Shown: one piece after another, positions 6,402 to 12,264 of the stretch
Layout: each line of letters starts with the position of its first letter
How positions within the stretch are numbered: the stretch's first letter is position 1
NCBI GenBank assembly: GCA_000753945.1
Contig: JQOA01000192.1
Location: 1-12,264, forward strand
Reading direction: 5' to 3'
Length of the DNA: 12,264 nucleotides
Origin: Smithella sp. D17
GTDB lineage: Bacteria; Desulfobacterota; Syntrophia; Syntrophales; Smithellaceae
Notes under the pieces: model-generated
Seen by the model: only the letters and a program-made list of their open reading frames with translations
The model's database searches: none
Told to the model about the DNA's origin: nothing
Position numbers and translations under genes: made by a program

Positions 6402-7733
6402 TTAAAAGGGGAAATTACGCATCAATGATTTAACACCTTTTTTTTGATTGAATTTTTTCATCATTTTTTTTATTTCTATATAATTTTTCAATAAAAGATT
6501 TACATCCTGAACCGTTGTTCCGCTGCCCAAGGCGATTCTTTTGCGCCGTCGTCCGTCGATGATCAAGTAATCATAACGCTCTTCTTTGGTCATGGAATCG
6601 ATTATAGCGGTAATTTTAACCAATTCCCTGTCGTCGGGCTCAACATCTTTAAGAGCCTTCATTTTTCCCAAACCCGGAATCATCCCTAATATATCTTTCA
6701 TTGATCCCATTTTCTTGATTTGGGCCAGTTGATTGCGAAAATCTTCCAGAGAAAAATTATTTTTCCTGATGCTTTTTTGCAACTCAAGAGCCGTCTTGTT
6801 GTCAATATTGGCCTGTGCTTTTTCCACCAGCGTAAGAATATCGCCCATTCCCAGTATTCGGGAGGCCATTCTTTCCGGGTGAAATACCTCAAGGTTATCG
6901 ATTTTTTCACCTATGCCTACAAACTTTATTGGTTTTCCGATAACTGATTTGAGAGACAAAGCACTTCCGCCGCGTGCGTCGCCGTCCATTTTTGTCATAA
7001 TGACGCCGTCAATACCGATTAACTCATTAAATTTTGCTCCGACATTAACGGCGTCCTGTCCGGTCATCGCATCTGCCACATAAATAATTTCCGCCGGATT
7101 TACCTTTTCTTTGATTTTCGTGAGTTCTTTCATCAAGAGTTCATCAATATGCAACCTTCCTGCGGTATCAATAATGATTACTTCATAACCATTTTTTCTG
7201 GCTTGTTCGACTGCCTGAACGCAAATTTCCACAGGATCTTGAAGACCATGTGAATCAAAAACGCCCGTACTTATCTGTTTTCCCAGCATGGCCAGTTGTT
7301 CAATGGCGGCGGGCCGATAAACATCTGCCGATACAAGATAAACCTTTTTTTGTTCTTTTGATAACAAAAGGGCCAGTTTTGCTGCGGTTGTGGTTTTGCC
7401 GCAGCCCTGCAATCCAACGAGCATGATTGGAGCTGGAATTCGGGATCCGAATTTGATATTGGCGCTAACCCCTCCCATAAGATCAACCAAACGTTCATGA
7501 ACAATTTTGACCATTTGCTGTCCGGGAGTAATACTGTCGAGAACTTCTTTGCCGAGTGCCCGTATTCGGATATCTTCGATAAAATCTTTAGCTACCCTGA
7601 AATTAACATCGGCTTCCAAAAGCGCCATACGGATTTCTTTGAGTGAGGCATTTACATTCTCCTCGTTTAGAATTCCGCGGCCTTTTAATTTCTTAAAAAT
7701 ATTCTCTAATTTTTCAGAAAGATTTTCAAACAT
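6402..7733 (-). CDS. ffh: Signal recognition particle GTPase Ffh
   Basis: The 443-residue protein binds 4.5S RNA and signal sequences and delivers nascent membrane proteins to FtsY. The N domain helical bundle occupies roughly residues 1-95. The G domain shows the P-loop GLQGCGKTTT (107-116), SADVYRPAAIEQL (135-147), IIIDTAGRLHIDE (186-198) and TKMDGDARGG (247-256). The M domain (about 300-443) includes the finger-loop region MKDILGMIPGLGKM and the RNA-binding IDGRRRKRIALGSGTTVQDVN. The C-terminus is short after MMKKF, with no extended Met-rich tail, consistent with many bacterial Ffh proteins. The Shine-Dalgarno is weak. It starts 29 bases after the SPOR gene and is followed by rpsP, the conserved ffh-rpsP linkage. 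Confidence 0.96.
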   Translation of the reverse strand: MFENLSEKLENIFKKLKGRGILNEENVNASLKEIRMALLEADVNFRVAKDFIEDIRIRALGKEVLDSITPGQQMVKIVHERLVDLMGGVSANIKFGSRIPAPIMLVGLQGCGKTTTAAKLALLLSKEQKKVYLVSADVYRPAAIEQLAMLGKQISTGVFDSHGLQDPVEICVQAVEQARKNGYEVIIIDTAGRLHIDELLMKELTKIKEKVNPAEIIYVADAMTGQDAVNVGAKFNELIGIDGVIMTKMDGDARGGSALSLKSVIGKPIKFVGIGEKIDNLEVFHPERMASRILGMGDILTLVEKAQANIDNKTALELQKSIRKNNFSLEDFRNQLAQIKKMGSMKDILGMIPGLGKMKALKDVEPDDRELVKITAIIDSMTKEERYDYLIIDGRRRKRIALGSGTTVQDVNLLLKNYIEIKKMMKKFNQKKGVKSLMRNFPF

Positions 7734-7762
7734 AATTAAATAACCGTAACCTGATATTATTT

Positions 7763-8488
7763 TTAGTTTTTATTTTCTTCATTATCAACAGATTTGATGA
7801 TACAATTTAGCCCGGTTTTTTGAGATATTTTTTGCGCGGCCTCCTGTGCCTGAACTTTATTTTCGAAACCGGGAACAACTACGCGAAAGAAAATACCCTT
7901 CCCTTGAACATCAACTTTAATCACTTTTGACGTAAAACCTAACGATGTTAATTTTTTGTTTATTTTGTTAGCCTCGATTTTATCTTTTAAAGAAGCGGCT
8001 TGAATTGTAAATTTCTGCTTCCTGGAAGAAACAGACGACGCGATTTCTTTTCCTCTGGATTCATTTTTTTCTATAATTTTCTCAATCGTCGGCTCGTAAG
8101 ACTGCTTGCGTGTTTCTAAATTGAAATCGCCGTTTTGTGTTTCTTCTTCTTTTGCCGGCGGCAAAACTGCCGCCGGTTGTTTTTCCGGAACCGGCTGATC
8201 CTGCAAAACTCCTTTTTTGCTGGTCAGGGTGTTGTAAAATGTCAGATCAATATTCCCCTGATTGGAAGATTGATTCTGCGCAACTTTGATTTTAGCCGGT
8301 CGCCAAACCAGTGATAATACTTTTTGAGGAAAGGCGGCGATTTTCTCCGGATAAACATCAATGTTTTTACCGACTTCAATGCCGAATAAAAAAGCCGTAC
8401 ATAAAAGAGCGGCCATACCGGCAACGAGGATAATTAATCCTGCTTTTCCTACTTTTAATTCAAAATTCTTAATATTTCCGGAAGTCAT
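7763..8488 (-). CDS. Membrane-anchored SPOR-domain protein
   Basis: The 241-residue protein has a short cytoplasmic N-terminus, one membrane helix (about residues 16-37, GLIILVAGMAALLCTAFLFG) and a long low-complexity periplasmic linker rich in Gln, Pro, Glu and Ser. A C-terminal SPOR domain follows (about 158-234, from KFTIQAASLKDK to CIIKSVD). SPOR domains bind denuded septal peptidoglycan, so a division-site or envelope role is likely, like DedD or FtsN, but sequence alone cannot assign a specific one. A short conserved-looking segment DLTFYNTLT (81-89) sits just outside the membrane. I recall similar SPOR proteins directly after argS in Geobacter relatives. The gene begins 23 bases after argS without a clear Shine-Dalgarno, suggesting cotranscription. 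Confidence 0.87.
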   Translation of the reverse strand: MTSGNIKNFELKVGKAGLIILVAGMAALLCTAFLFGIEVGKNIDVYPEKIAAFPQKVLSLVWRPAKIKVAQNQSSNQGNIDLTFYNTLTSKKGVLQDQPVPEKQPAAVLPPAKEEETQNGDFNLETRKQSYEPTIEKIIEKNESRGKEIASSVSSRKQKFTIQAASLKDKIEANKINKKLTSLGFTSKVIKVDVQGKGIFFRVVVPGFENKVQAQEAAQKISQKTGLNCIIKSVDNEENKN

Positions 8489-8511
8489 CTATTCTACTTT
8501 GGAATTATTAT

Positions 8512-10176
8512 TTACATCTTTTCCGGTGCGCTCACACCTAAAATATTCAAAGCATTTTGTAAGACAATTTTTATTTCCATTATCAGAAACAATCTCGCCG
8601 CGGTCAGTCCATCATTTTCTGAAATTACTTTATTTTTGTTATAATAGCTATGAAAAACACCGGCTAACTCATTCAAATAAAAAGGAATGCGGTGCGGCTC
8701 TAAGGCTTTAGCGGCTCCACAGATAGTTTCCGGATAACGCACCAGCATTTTGATCAATGTTTTTTCCTCCGGTTCTCTCAAAAAAGAAAGATCGGTATCA
8801 GCATAAACCGGCAGAGCAATGCCTCGTTCCTGTGCCATTTTCAAGATGCTGCAAATTCGCGCGTGGGCGTATTGCACATAATATACAGGATTTTCATTGG
8901 ATTGCTTTTTGGCCACTTCCAGATCGAAATCAAGATGACTGTCGGATCGGCGCATGAGAAAATTATAGCGGGCAGCGTCCCTGCCCACTTCATCAAGCAC
9001 TTCCCGCAGAGTTACAAATTCGCCGGAACGCGTGGACATTGCCACAGGCGCTCCGCCCCGAAGAAGATTTACTAATTGAACAAGAATTATTTTTAAAGAT
9101 TCTTTACTGTAACCCAGCGCCTGAATTCCTGCCCACATCCGCGGCATGTAACCATGATGATCCGCGCCCCAGATATCAATAACCGTATCAAAACCGCGGG
9201 CAAATTTATTCTGATGATAGGCGATGTCAGCGGCAAAATATGTCGGTTCACCGTTTTTACGGATGACGACCCTGTCTTTTTCATCACCGAAATCAGTTGT
9301 TTTAAACCACAATGTCTCGCCGTCGGAATAAACAAATCCCTGCTTTTTCAATTTATCCAGCAGTTTAGTCACTCCATCGTTTTTATATAATTCTTTTTCG
9401 CTGAAATACTCATCGAAGACTACGCCAAAATCTCTCAAATCAATTTTAATTTCTTCCAGAATTATCTGTCCGGCAATAGAAGTAAAATAGCCGATGGCTG
9501 CTTCTTCGGTGGAGTGAAGATATTTCTCGCCTTCTTCTTTAATAATTTTACCGGCAATATCCTTGATATAATCGCCGCGATAACATGTCTCCGGAAATTC
9601 AATTTTTTCGTCCAGCAATTCCCGATAACGCAGCAGGACTGATTTACCTAAATTATTCATCTGGTTGCCGGCATCATTGATATAATATTCTTTGGAAACG
9701 CAATAGCCGGTTGCCGAAAGCAGAGAAGACAAGACATCGCCCACCACCGCCCCTCGCGCATGGCCGATGTGCAAAGGCCCGGTAGGATTGGCGCTGACAA
9801 ATTCCACCTGTACTTTTTTACCGCCGCCATAATTGATAAAACCATATTTTTCTTTTTGCTCATCAATATTTTTTAAAGCTTTATGCCAGACATCGTCTTT
9901 GATGAAAAAATTAATAAAGCCGGGGCCGGCTATCTGTGTTTTTCCGATAATATTTTCCGGATCGGACAGATTATCCTGAATTATTTGCGCAATTTTACGC
10001 GGATTCTGTTTGGCCTGCGCCGCCAGAATCAGCGCGGCATTGGCGGCGTAATCGCCGTGCTCCGGATTGGCGGGGGCTTCCACTTCCATGTAGGGTAAAG
10101 AAACTTCGGGCAACTGACCCTTTTGGACAGAAATATTTAAAGCGTTTTCCAGCAGTTTTGTAATCTTATTTTTCAT
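8512..10176 (-). CDS. argS: Arginyl-tRNA synthetase
   Basis: The 554-residue class I enzyme charges tRNA-Arg. The N-terminal Add-1 domain for tRNA recognition spans about residues 1-90 (PANPEHGDYAANAAL). The active site begins VEFVSANPTGPLHIGHARGA with HIGH at 136-139. The NDAGNQMNNLGKS block (167-179) and IDIWGADHHGYMPRM (333-347) follow. The KMSK loop is the ArgRS variant MSTRSG (380-385) rather than KMSKS, as is normal for this family. The DALR anticodon-binding domain fills the C-terminus from about NPVYYVQYAHARICSIL. Length is normal. The ATG at 10176 follows an intrinsic-terminator-like hairpin by only 20 bases, so expression probably depends on read-through of that structure from the promoter candidate at 10258-10263. 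Confidence 0.96.
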   Translation of the reverse strand: MKNKITKLLENALNISVQKGQLPEVSLPYMEVEAPANPEHGDYAANAALILAAQAKQNPRKIAQIIQDNLSDPENIIGKTQIAGPGFINFFIKDDVWHKALKNIDEQKEKYGFINYGGGKKVQVEFVSANPTGPLHIGHARGAVVGDVLSSLLSATGYCVSKEYYINDAGNQMNNLGKSVLLRYRELLDEKIEFPETCYRGDYIKDIAGKIIKEEGEKYLHSTEEAAIGYFTSIAGQIILEEIKIDLRDFGVVFDEYFSEKELYKNDGVTKLLDKLKKQGFVYSDGETLWFKTTDFGDEKDRVVIRKNGEPTYFAADIAYHQNKFARGFDTVIDIWGADHHGYMPRMWAGIQALGYSKESLKIILVQLVNLLRGGAPVAMSTRSGEFVTLREVLDEVGRDAARYNFLMRRSDSHLDFDLEVAKKQSNENPVYYVQYAHARICSILKMAQERGIALPVYADTDLSFLREPEEKTLIKMLVRYPETICGAAKALEPHRIPFYLNELAGVFHSYYNKNKVISENDGLTAARLFLIMEIKIVLQNALNILGVSAPEKM

Positions 10177-10195
10177 GATTAAATAAATACCTTAT

Positions 10196-10238
10196 AAAAA
10201 AATGACAAGCAGCTTTAAATATCATTTGCCGCTTGTCA
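10196..10238 (-). terminator. Intrinsic terminator or argS leader attenuator
   Basis: Read on the minus strand, TGACAAGC (complement of 10231-10238) pairs with GCTTGTCA (complement of 10203-10210). One mismatch followed by two further pairs extends this to an 11-position stem. Seven T follow immediately (complement of 10196-10202). This is a textbook intrinsic terminator. It lies about 94 bases beyond the nucleotidyltransferase stop and 20 bases before the argS start, so it either ends the HEPN-nucleotidyltransferase transcript or attenuates argS, or both. A competing small hairpin CTTG/CAAG (complement of 10232-10245) overlaps its 5' arm. Confidence 0.7.
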
Positions 10239-10257
10239 CTGCAAGTTGAACTATTAG

Positions 10258-10263
10258 ATTATA
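10258..10263 (-). promoter_or_regulatory. Candidate -10 element for argS
   Basis: A perfect TATAAT on the minus strand (complement of 10258-10263) would start transcription near 10250, about 75 bases before the argS ATG. The -35 region is poor (TTTAAT-like at unusual spacing) and lies inside repeat copy A. If used, all argS transcripts would pass through the terminator-shaped hairpin. Confidence 0.4.
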
Positions 10264-10264
10264 T

Positions 10265-10313
10265 CGCAGGAAGCTGCGGAGAATTAAAGCTCGTATCGCC
10301 ACATAGGGATTGA
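10265..10313 (+). repeat. Dispersed repeat, copy A (diverged)
   Basis: CGCAGGAAGCTGCGGAGAAT opens a segment that aligns with copies at 11171 and 11841: GGAGAATTAAAGCTCGT, then a variable middle, then GGGATTGAA. CGCAG and CTGCG form a small stem with a GAAG loop. It lies between the argS promoter candidate and the nucleotidyltransferase 3' end. It is the most diverged of the three copies, needing a one-base gap in each direction. Confidence 0.55.
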
Positions 10314-10331
10314 ACCAGCGGCAAAATTTTT

Positions 10332-10667
10332 TTATCTGGTCTCATAAACAATTTCACCGGTTCTTGCATAATCAGACAGCAAAGATGTGCCGTCTGTCAA
10401 CTCCTCCTCGGTCAGCGTAACGATATCCAACGGTATTAAGAACTTTTTAATAGTCATAATTTCTGCGTCTTTGGTTAATTTTGCCCGTTTAAAAATATCC
10501 TTGTTTTTAAAATCATCGGAAATAACCATGATATCTATATCGCTTTCCACTTTGCCGCTGCCATTTGCCTGTGAACCGAATACAATGATCTTCTGAACTT
10601 TTATCCCTGCTTGCAAAAGGCGGTCTTTCATGAATATTACTGCTTTTAAAGTTGACTTTTTAACCAT
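10332..10667 (-). CDS. Minimal nucleotidyltransferase (MNT family), partner of HEPN protein
   Basis: The 111-residue protein belongs to the pol-beta-like minimal nucleotidyltransferases. GSQANGSGKVESDIDIMV (from residue 31) holds the catalytic pattern GS-x10-D-x-D, with D43 and D45 binding metal. A third acidic residue is plausibly the D in PLDIVTL near residue 80. Such proteins work as antitoxins in HEPN-MNT pairs, in the studied MntA case by AMPylating the HEPN toxin. Whether this one does so is inference. The ATG at 10667 has AGAGG seven bases upstream and overlaps the upstream HEPN gene by 22 bases, so the pair is translationally linked. It ends about 94 bases before a strong terminator. 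Confidence 0.85.
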   Translation of the reverse strand: MVKKSTLKAVIFMKDRLLQAGIKVQKIIVFGSQANGSGKVESDIDIMVISDDFKNKDIFKRAKLTKDAEIMTIKKFLIPLDIVTLTEEELTDGTSLLSDYARTGEIVYETR

Positions 10668-11026
10668 TTCAAAACCTCTCTGCTGCTATCGATCATTTCT
10701 GTTGTATTCTTTTTCTTATAGATTTTGTTCATTCTGGTTAAGTCATCGGGATAGCGCGTTGGAATGCTGACTCTGTTCAACTCAAATATCGCATTGTGAA
10801 ATGTATCAGGTGGAGTTAACCCTATTTTTTCTACCAGATAAATCAAGTTGTGCACCTTTGGAGGAAGCTCATTCAGCCTGGATTGATAAAGTCCTTTGAG
10901 CGCTTTTTCAATAGAAAGATGGCACATGAACACGGCATATATAAATCGTTTATTCTCCAGTATTATTTCTGCCGTCTTGAAATCATAAGCCGCCTGCTTA
11001 AACCATTCTTCAGGTTTTTTTGACAT
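10646..11026 (-). CDS. HEPN-domain protein, probable toxin-side partner
   Basis: The 126-residue protein starts MSKKPEEWFKQAAYDFKTAEIILE and shows the helical HEPN (PF05168-like) pattern: YAVFMCHLSIEKALKGLYQ, then PKVHNLIYLVEKIGL, and a TRYPDD block near the C-terminus. The frame stays open upstream to 11149, but I chose the ATG at 11026: family members begin here, GGAAA precedes it, and a promoter-like pair (11058-11087) falls within the longer frame. I do not see the R-x4-H-x-Y motif of HepT toxins, so it belongs to the other HEPN branch, whose RNase activity is less certain. It is the first gene of the pair and overlaps the nucleotidyltransferase gene by 22 bases. Confidence 0.82.
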   Translation of the reverse strand: MSKKPEEWFKQAAYDFKTAEIILENKRFIYAVFMCHLSIEKALKGLYQSRLNELPPKVHNLIYLVEKIGLTPPDTFHNAIFELNRVSIPTRYPDDLTRMNKIYKKKNTTEMIDSSREVLKWLKSQL

Positions 11027-11057
11027 ATTGAAGTTTCCAATTTTTTTTGTTGCGGGA

Positions 11058-11087
11058 AATATAACACACTTGATCATGGGATGTCGA
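11058..11087 (-). promoter_or_regulatory. Putative promoter of the HEPN-nucleotidyltransferase pair
   Basis: On the minus strand TCGACA (complement of 11082-11087, 5/6 to TTGACA) is followed after 18 bases by TATATT (complement of 11058-11063, 5/6 to TATAAT). The start of RNA would be near 11051, giving a leader of about 25 bases before the ATG at 11026. This supports the shorter HEPN start. Confidence 0.5.
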
Positions 11088-11161
11088 TAAATATTCGCTT
11101 TTACAAAGGCATACGAACCCCGGATTGTTATTGACAATGATAATGACATACGTTAATTAAT

Positions 11162-11221
11162 CAAACACCTCGCAGCAAGCTTAAGGAGACTTAACGCCCG
11201 TCTTGCCAAAGCGGGATTAAA
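11162..11221 (+). repeat. Dispersed repeat, copy B
   Basis: This segment matches the copy at 11832-11891 at an exact offset of 670 bases with about 50 of 60 positions identical. The core is CGCAGCAAGCTTAAGGAGA, and GCGGGATTAA closes the unit. It can fold locally: TTAAG/CTTAA around GAGA, and CCCG/CGGG around an 11-base loop. It lies in the divergent gap between the HEPN pair and the small-protein/nucleotidyltransferase pair. Confidence 0.75.
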
Positions 11222-11244
11222 TTATCACCATGCCAAGGAAAAGT

Positions 11245-11427
11245 ATGATTGAAAAAGTAATTCGCAAAGGCAACCTTCATCGTCTTCAGTCTGCCGGAGA
11301 AGATATTGCTTACTGGTTAACTCGTTCCGCGGAAGAACGGGTGGCCGCGGTTGATTACCTCAGGAAACAATATCATGGAAATACAGCAAGACTTCAAAGA
11401 GTTGCTCGAATTATTCAACGGGCATAG
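11245..11427 (+). CDS. Small basic protein paired with DUF6036-like nucleotidyltransferase
   Basis: The 60-residue protein begins MIEKVIRKGNLH and contains YWLTRSAEERVAAVDYLRKQ followed by YHGNTARLQRVARIIQR. I recall similar small proteins encoded directly before AbiEii/DUF6036-type nucleotidyltransferases in many bacteria; they have no established function. I chose the ATG at 11245, which has AAGGA at 11235-11239, over the ATG at 11230, which lacks a ribosome site and would add five residues. The last 53 bases overlap the nucleotidyltransferase gene in another frame, typical of coupled toxin-antitoxin-type pairs. The protein is basic and helical, and could bind the partner or nucleic acid. 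It is intact although its partner is broken. Confidence 0.72.
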   Translation: MIEKVIRKGNLHRLQSAGEDIAYWLTRSAEERVAAVDYLRKQYHGNTARLQRVARIIQRA

Positions 11428-11821
11428 CGTCGAATATATGATTGTCGGCGCTTATGCCCTCGCCTATCATGGATCGCCACGATTTACCGGCGATATTGAC
11501 ATTTTCGTCCGTCCTGCACAAGACAACGCGGCAAAGGTCATTGCTGCACTGGATCATTTTGGCTTTGGTTCGTTTAATCTGACAACTGATGATTTCCAGA
11601 AGCCGGATTCAGTCGTTCAACTGGGTGTTCCCCCTGTCCGTATTGATTTAATCACTTCTCTTACCGGACTAACATGGGAGGAAGCGGACAAAGGAAAGTA
11701 ACGTGGGCTATACGGGGAAGTTCCCGTTTTCTTTCTGGGAAAAGAGCAATATATCATCAATAAACGGGCAACCGGAAGAAAAAAAGATCTTGCCGATCTG
11801 GAAGCACTTGGAGAAGAATAA
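11375..11821 (+). pseudogene. DUF6036/AbiEii-like nucleotidyltransferase interrupted by in-frame TAA
   Basis: From the ATG at 11375 (AGGA at 11362-11365) the frame encodes 108 residues with VEYMIVGAYALAYHGSPRFT followed by GDIDIFV. D40 and D42 are the catalytic pair, and RIDLIT gives D91 as the likely third acid. A TAA at 11699-11701 stops it. In the same frame, without any shift, translation would resume as YGEVPVFFLGKEQYIINKRA and then TGRKKDLADLEALGEE, ending at TAA 11819-11821. That tail matches the usual conserved C-terminus of this family, so the full gene would be about 148 codons with a single nonsense codon at position 109. It is either recently inactivated, a functional truncated form, or a sequencing error. 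Its role was probably in a toxin-antitoxin-like pair with the overlapping upstream small gene. Confidence 0.8.
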
Positions 11822-11831
11822 AGCCCTGAAT

Positions 11832-11891
11832 CAAATACTCCGCAGCAAGCTTAAGGAGAATTAACGCTCGTCCCACAACAGCGGGATTAAA
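11832..11891 (+). repeat. Dispersed repeat, copy C
   Basis: This is the third same-orientation copy: CGCAGCAAGCTTAAGGAGAA at 11841-11860, then TTAACGCTCGTC and GCGGGATTAAA at the end. It begins 10 bases after the nucleotidyltransferase relic stop and ends 21 bases before the next gene's ATG. The differences from copy B concentrate in the 10-base middle segment, as expected of a loop under less constraint. Confidence 0.75.
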
Positions 11892-11912
11892 ATCCTGTTA
11901 CAGGAGGCTGAA

Positions 11913-12264
11913 ATGAAAAAAATAATCCTGTCGGTATGTCTTTTGATTTCTTTTGTTGCCTGTCCCCTATGGAGTCACGCTGATTATATCATCCATTTGA
12001 AGCACGGCGGCCAGTTCATGACACCCAAATACTGGGCGGATGACGACCAGATTCACTTCTTCGTCAGAGGCGGAACGATGGGGATTGAGAAGGACTCTGT
12101 TCAGCAAATAGAGAAATCAACAGTTGAGGCCGAATATGTTTATGAAACAAAAAAATCGTCTGGGCCGCCTGTAACGGAAGATAAGAGTTCCGCGACAGCA
12201 GTCAAGGGTGAGGCTAAAAAGGAAGATGCTAACCCAAGTTTAACCCCATTCCGGACACAACTAC
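11913..12264 (+). CDS. Exported protein of unknown function, N-terminal part (runs off right edge)
   Basis: A good Shine-Dalgarno AGGAGG (11902-11907) precedes the ATG at 11913, and 117 codons are visible without a stop. The N-terminus MKKIILSVCLLISFVACPLW has a basic start and hydrophobic core, with a likely signal peptidase I site after SHA (about residue 23), so the protein should be periplasmic or surface-located. A Cys at residue 17 sits within the hydrophobic core, but I see no convincing lipobox. The mature start DYIIHLKHGGQFMTPKYW, then QIHFFVRGGTMGIEKDSVQQ, resembles a short beta-rich module I recall from many deltaproteobacterial secreted proteins with no assigned role. A hydrophilic Lys/Glu/Ser-rich linker follows. 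Confidence 0.78.
   Translation, partial: MKKIILSVCLLISFVACPLWSHADYIIHLKHGGQFMTPKYWADDDQIHFFVRGGTMGIEKDSVQQIEKSTVEAEYVYETKKSSGPPVTEDKSSATAVKGEAKKEDANPSLTPFRTQL

Noticed and set aside
10297..10316. CRISPR repeat end or tRNA T-arm suggested by GGGATTGAACC
   Set aside because: Only one such string occurs with no spacer periodicity, and on the minus strand only two of five T-stem pairs form with no tRNA body; the string is explained by alignment with the dispersed repeat.
11027..11149. Longer HEPN protein starting at 11149
   Set aside because: The added 41 residues look unlike a HEPN N-terminus and a promoter-like pair lies inside them; the ATG at 11026 begins with a typical family start.
11162..11221. 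Integron attC site
   Set aside because: Copy B contains ACTTAAC, which fits the RYYYAAC core, but copies A and C do not, no matching GTTRRRY site lies at the expected distance, and no integrase is in view.

Overview
The window reads as chromosomal DNA of a deltaproteobacterium (Desulfobacterota), most likely a Syntrophales relative of Syntrophus or Smithella. This is inferred from the order argS, SPOR protein, ffh, rpsP, khpA, rimM, trmD, rplS, rnhB, yraN, which I know from Geobacter- and Syntrophus-like genomes, together with a GC-moderate base composition and the dispersed GTCATTCCCGC-type hairpin repeat. No taxonomic search could be run.

Region 1 (1-2692). A truncated unknown gene runs off the left edge on the minus strand. 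Divergent from it, a good sigma70-like promoter (269-298) precedes a two-gene operon for nucleotide-sugar synthesis. It encodes a UDP-glucuronate decarboxylase (UDP-xylose synthase) and a UDP-glucose 6-dehydrogenase that strongly resembles the animal/plant form. Together they would convert UDP-glucose to UDP-glucuronate and then to UDP-xylose, a donor for envelope or extracellular polysaccharide.

Region 2 (2698-10176, all minus strand). This is a long translation and protein-targeting cluster: argS, a membrane-anchored SPOR-domain protein, ffh (SRP GTPase), rpsP (S16), khpA, rimM, trmD, rplS (L19), rnhB and yraN. It converges on the sugar operon with only 5 bases between stop codons. Two things break the otherwise tight cluster. 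A 133-bp MITE-like element with 21-bp inverted ends sits between rpsP and khpA. A 3' remnant of what looks like the SPOUT-type RNA methyltransferase gene usually found between trmD and rplS survives as a 43-codon frame. argS has a candidate promoter followed by an intrinsic-terminator-shaped hairpin in its leader, which may be an attenuator.

Region 3 (10200-11900). This is an accessory patch. Three same-orientation copies of a roughly 50-60 bp repeat (starting near 10265, 11162 and 11832) bracket two modules. The first is a HEPN plus minimal nucleotidyltransferase pair (minus strand, overlapping by 22 bp). The second is a small basic protein plus a DUF6036/AbiEii-like nucleotidyltransferase (plus strand, overlapping by 53 bp), whose second gene is interrupted by an in-frame TAA while the sequence beyond still encodes a conserved-looking C-terminus. 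Both look like toxin-antitoxin-type modules. The repeats give the patch a cassette-like layout.

Region 4 (11913-12264). This is the 5' part of a gene for an exported protein with a clear signal peptide, running off the right edge. No tRNA, rRNA, CRISPR array or complete insertion sequence was found.
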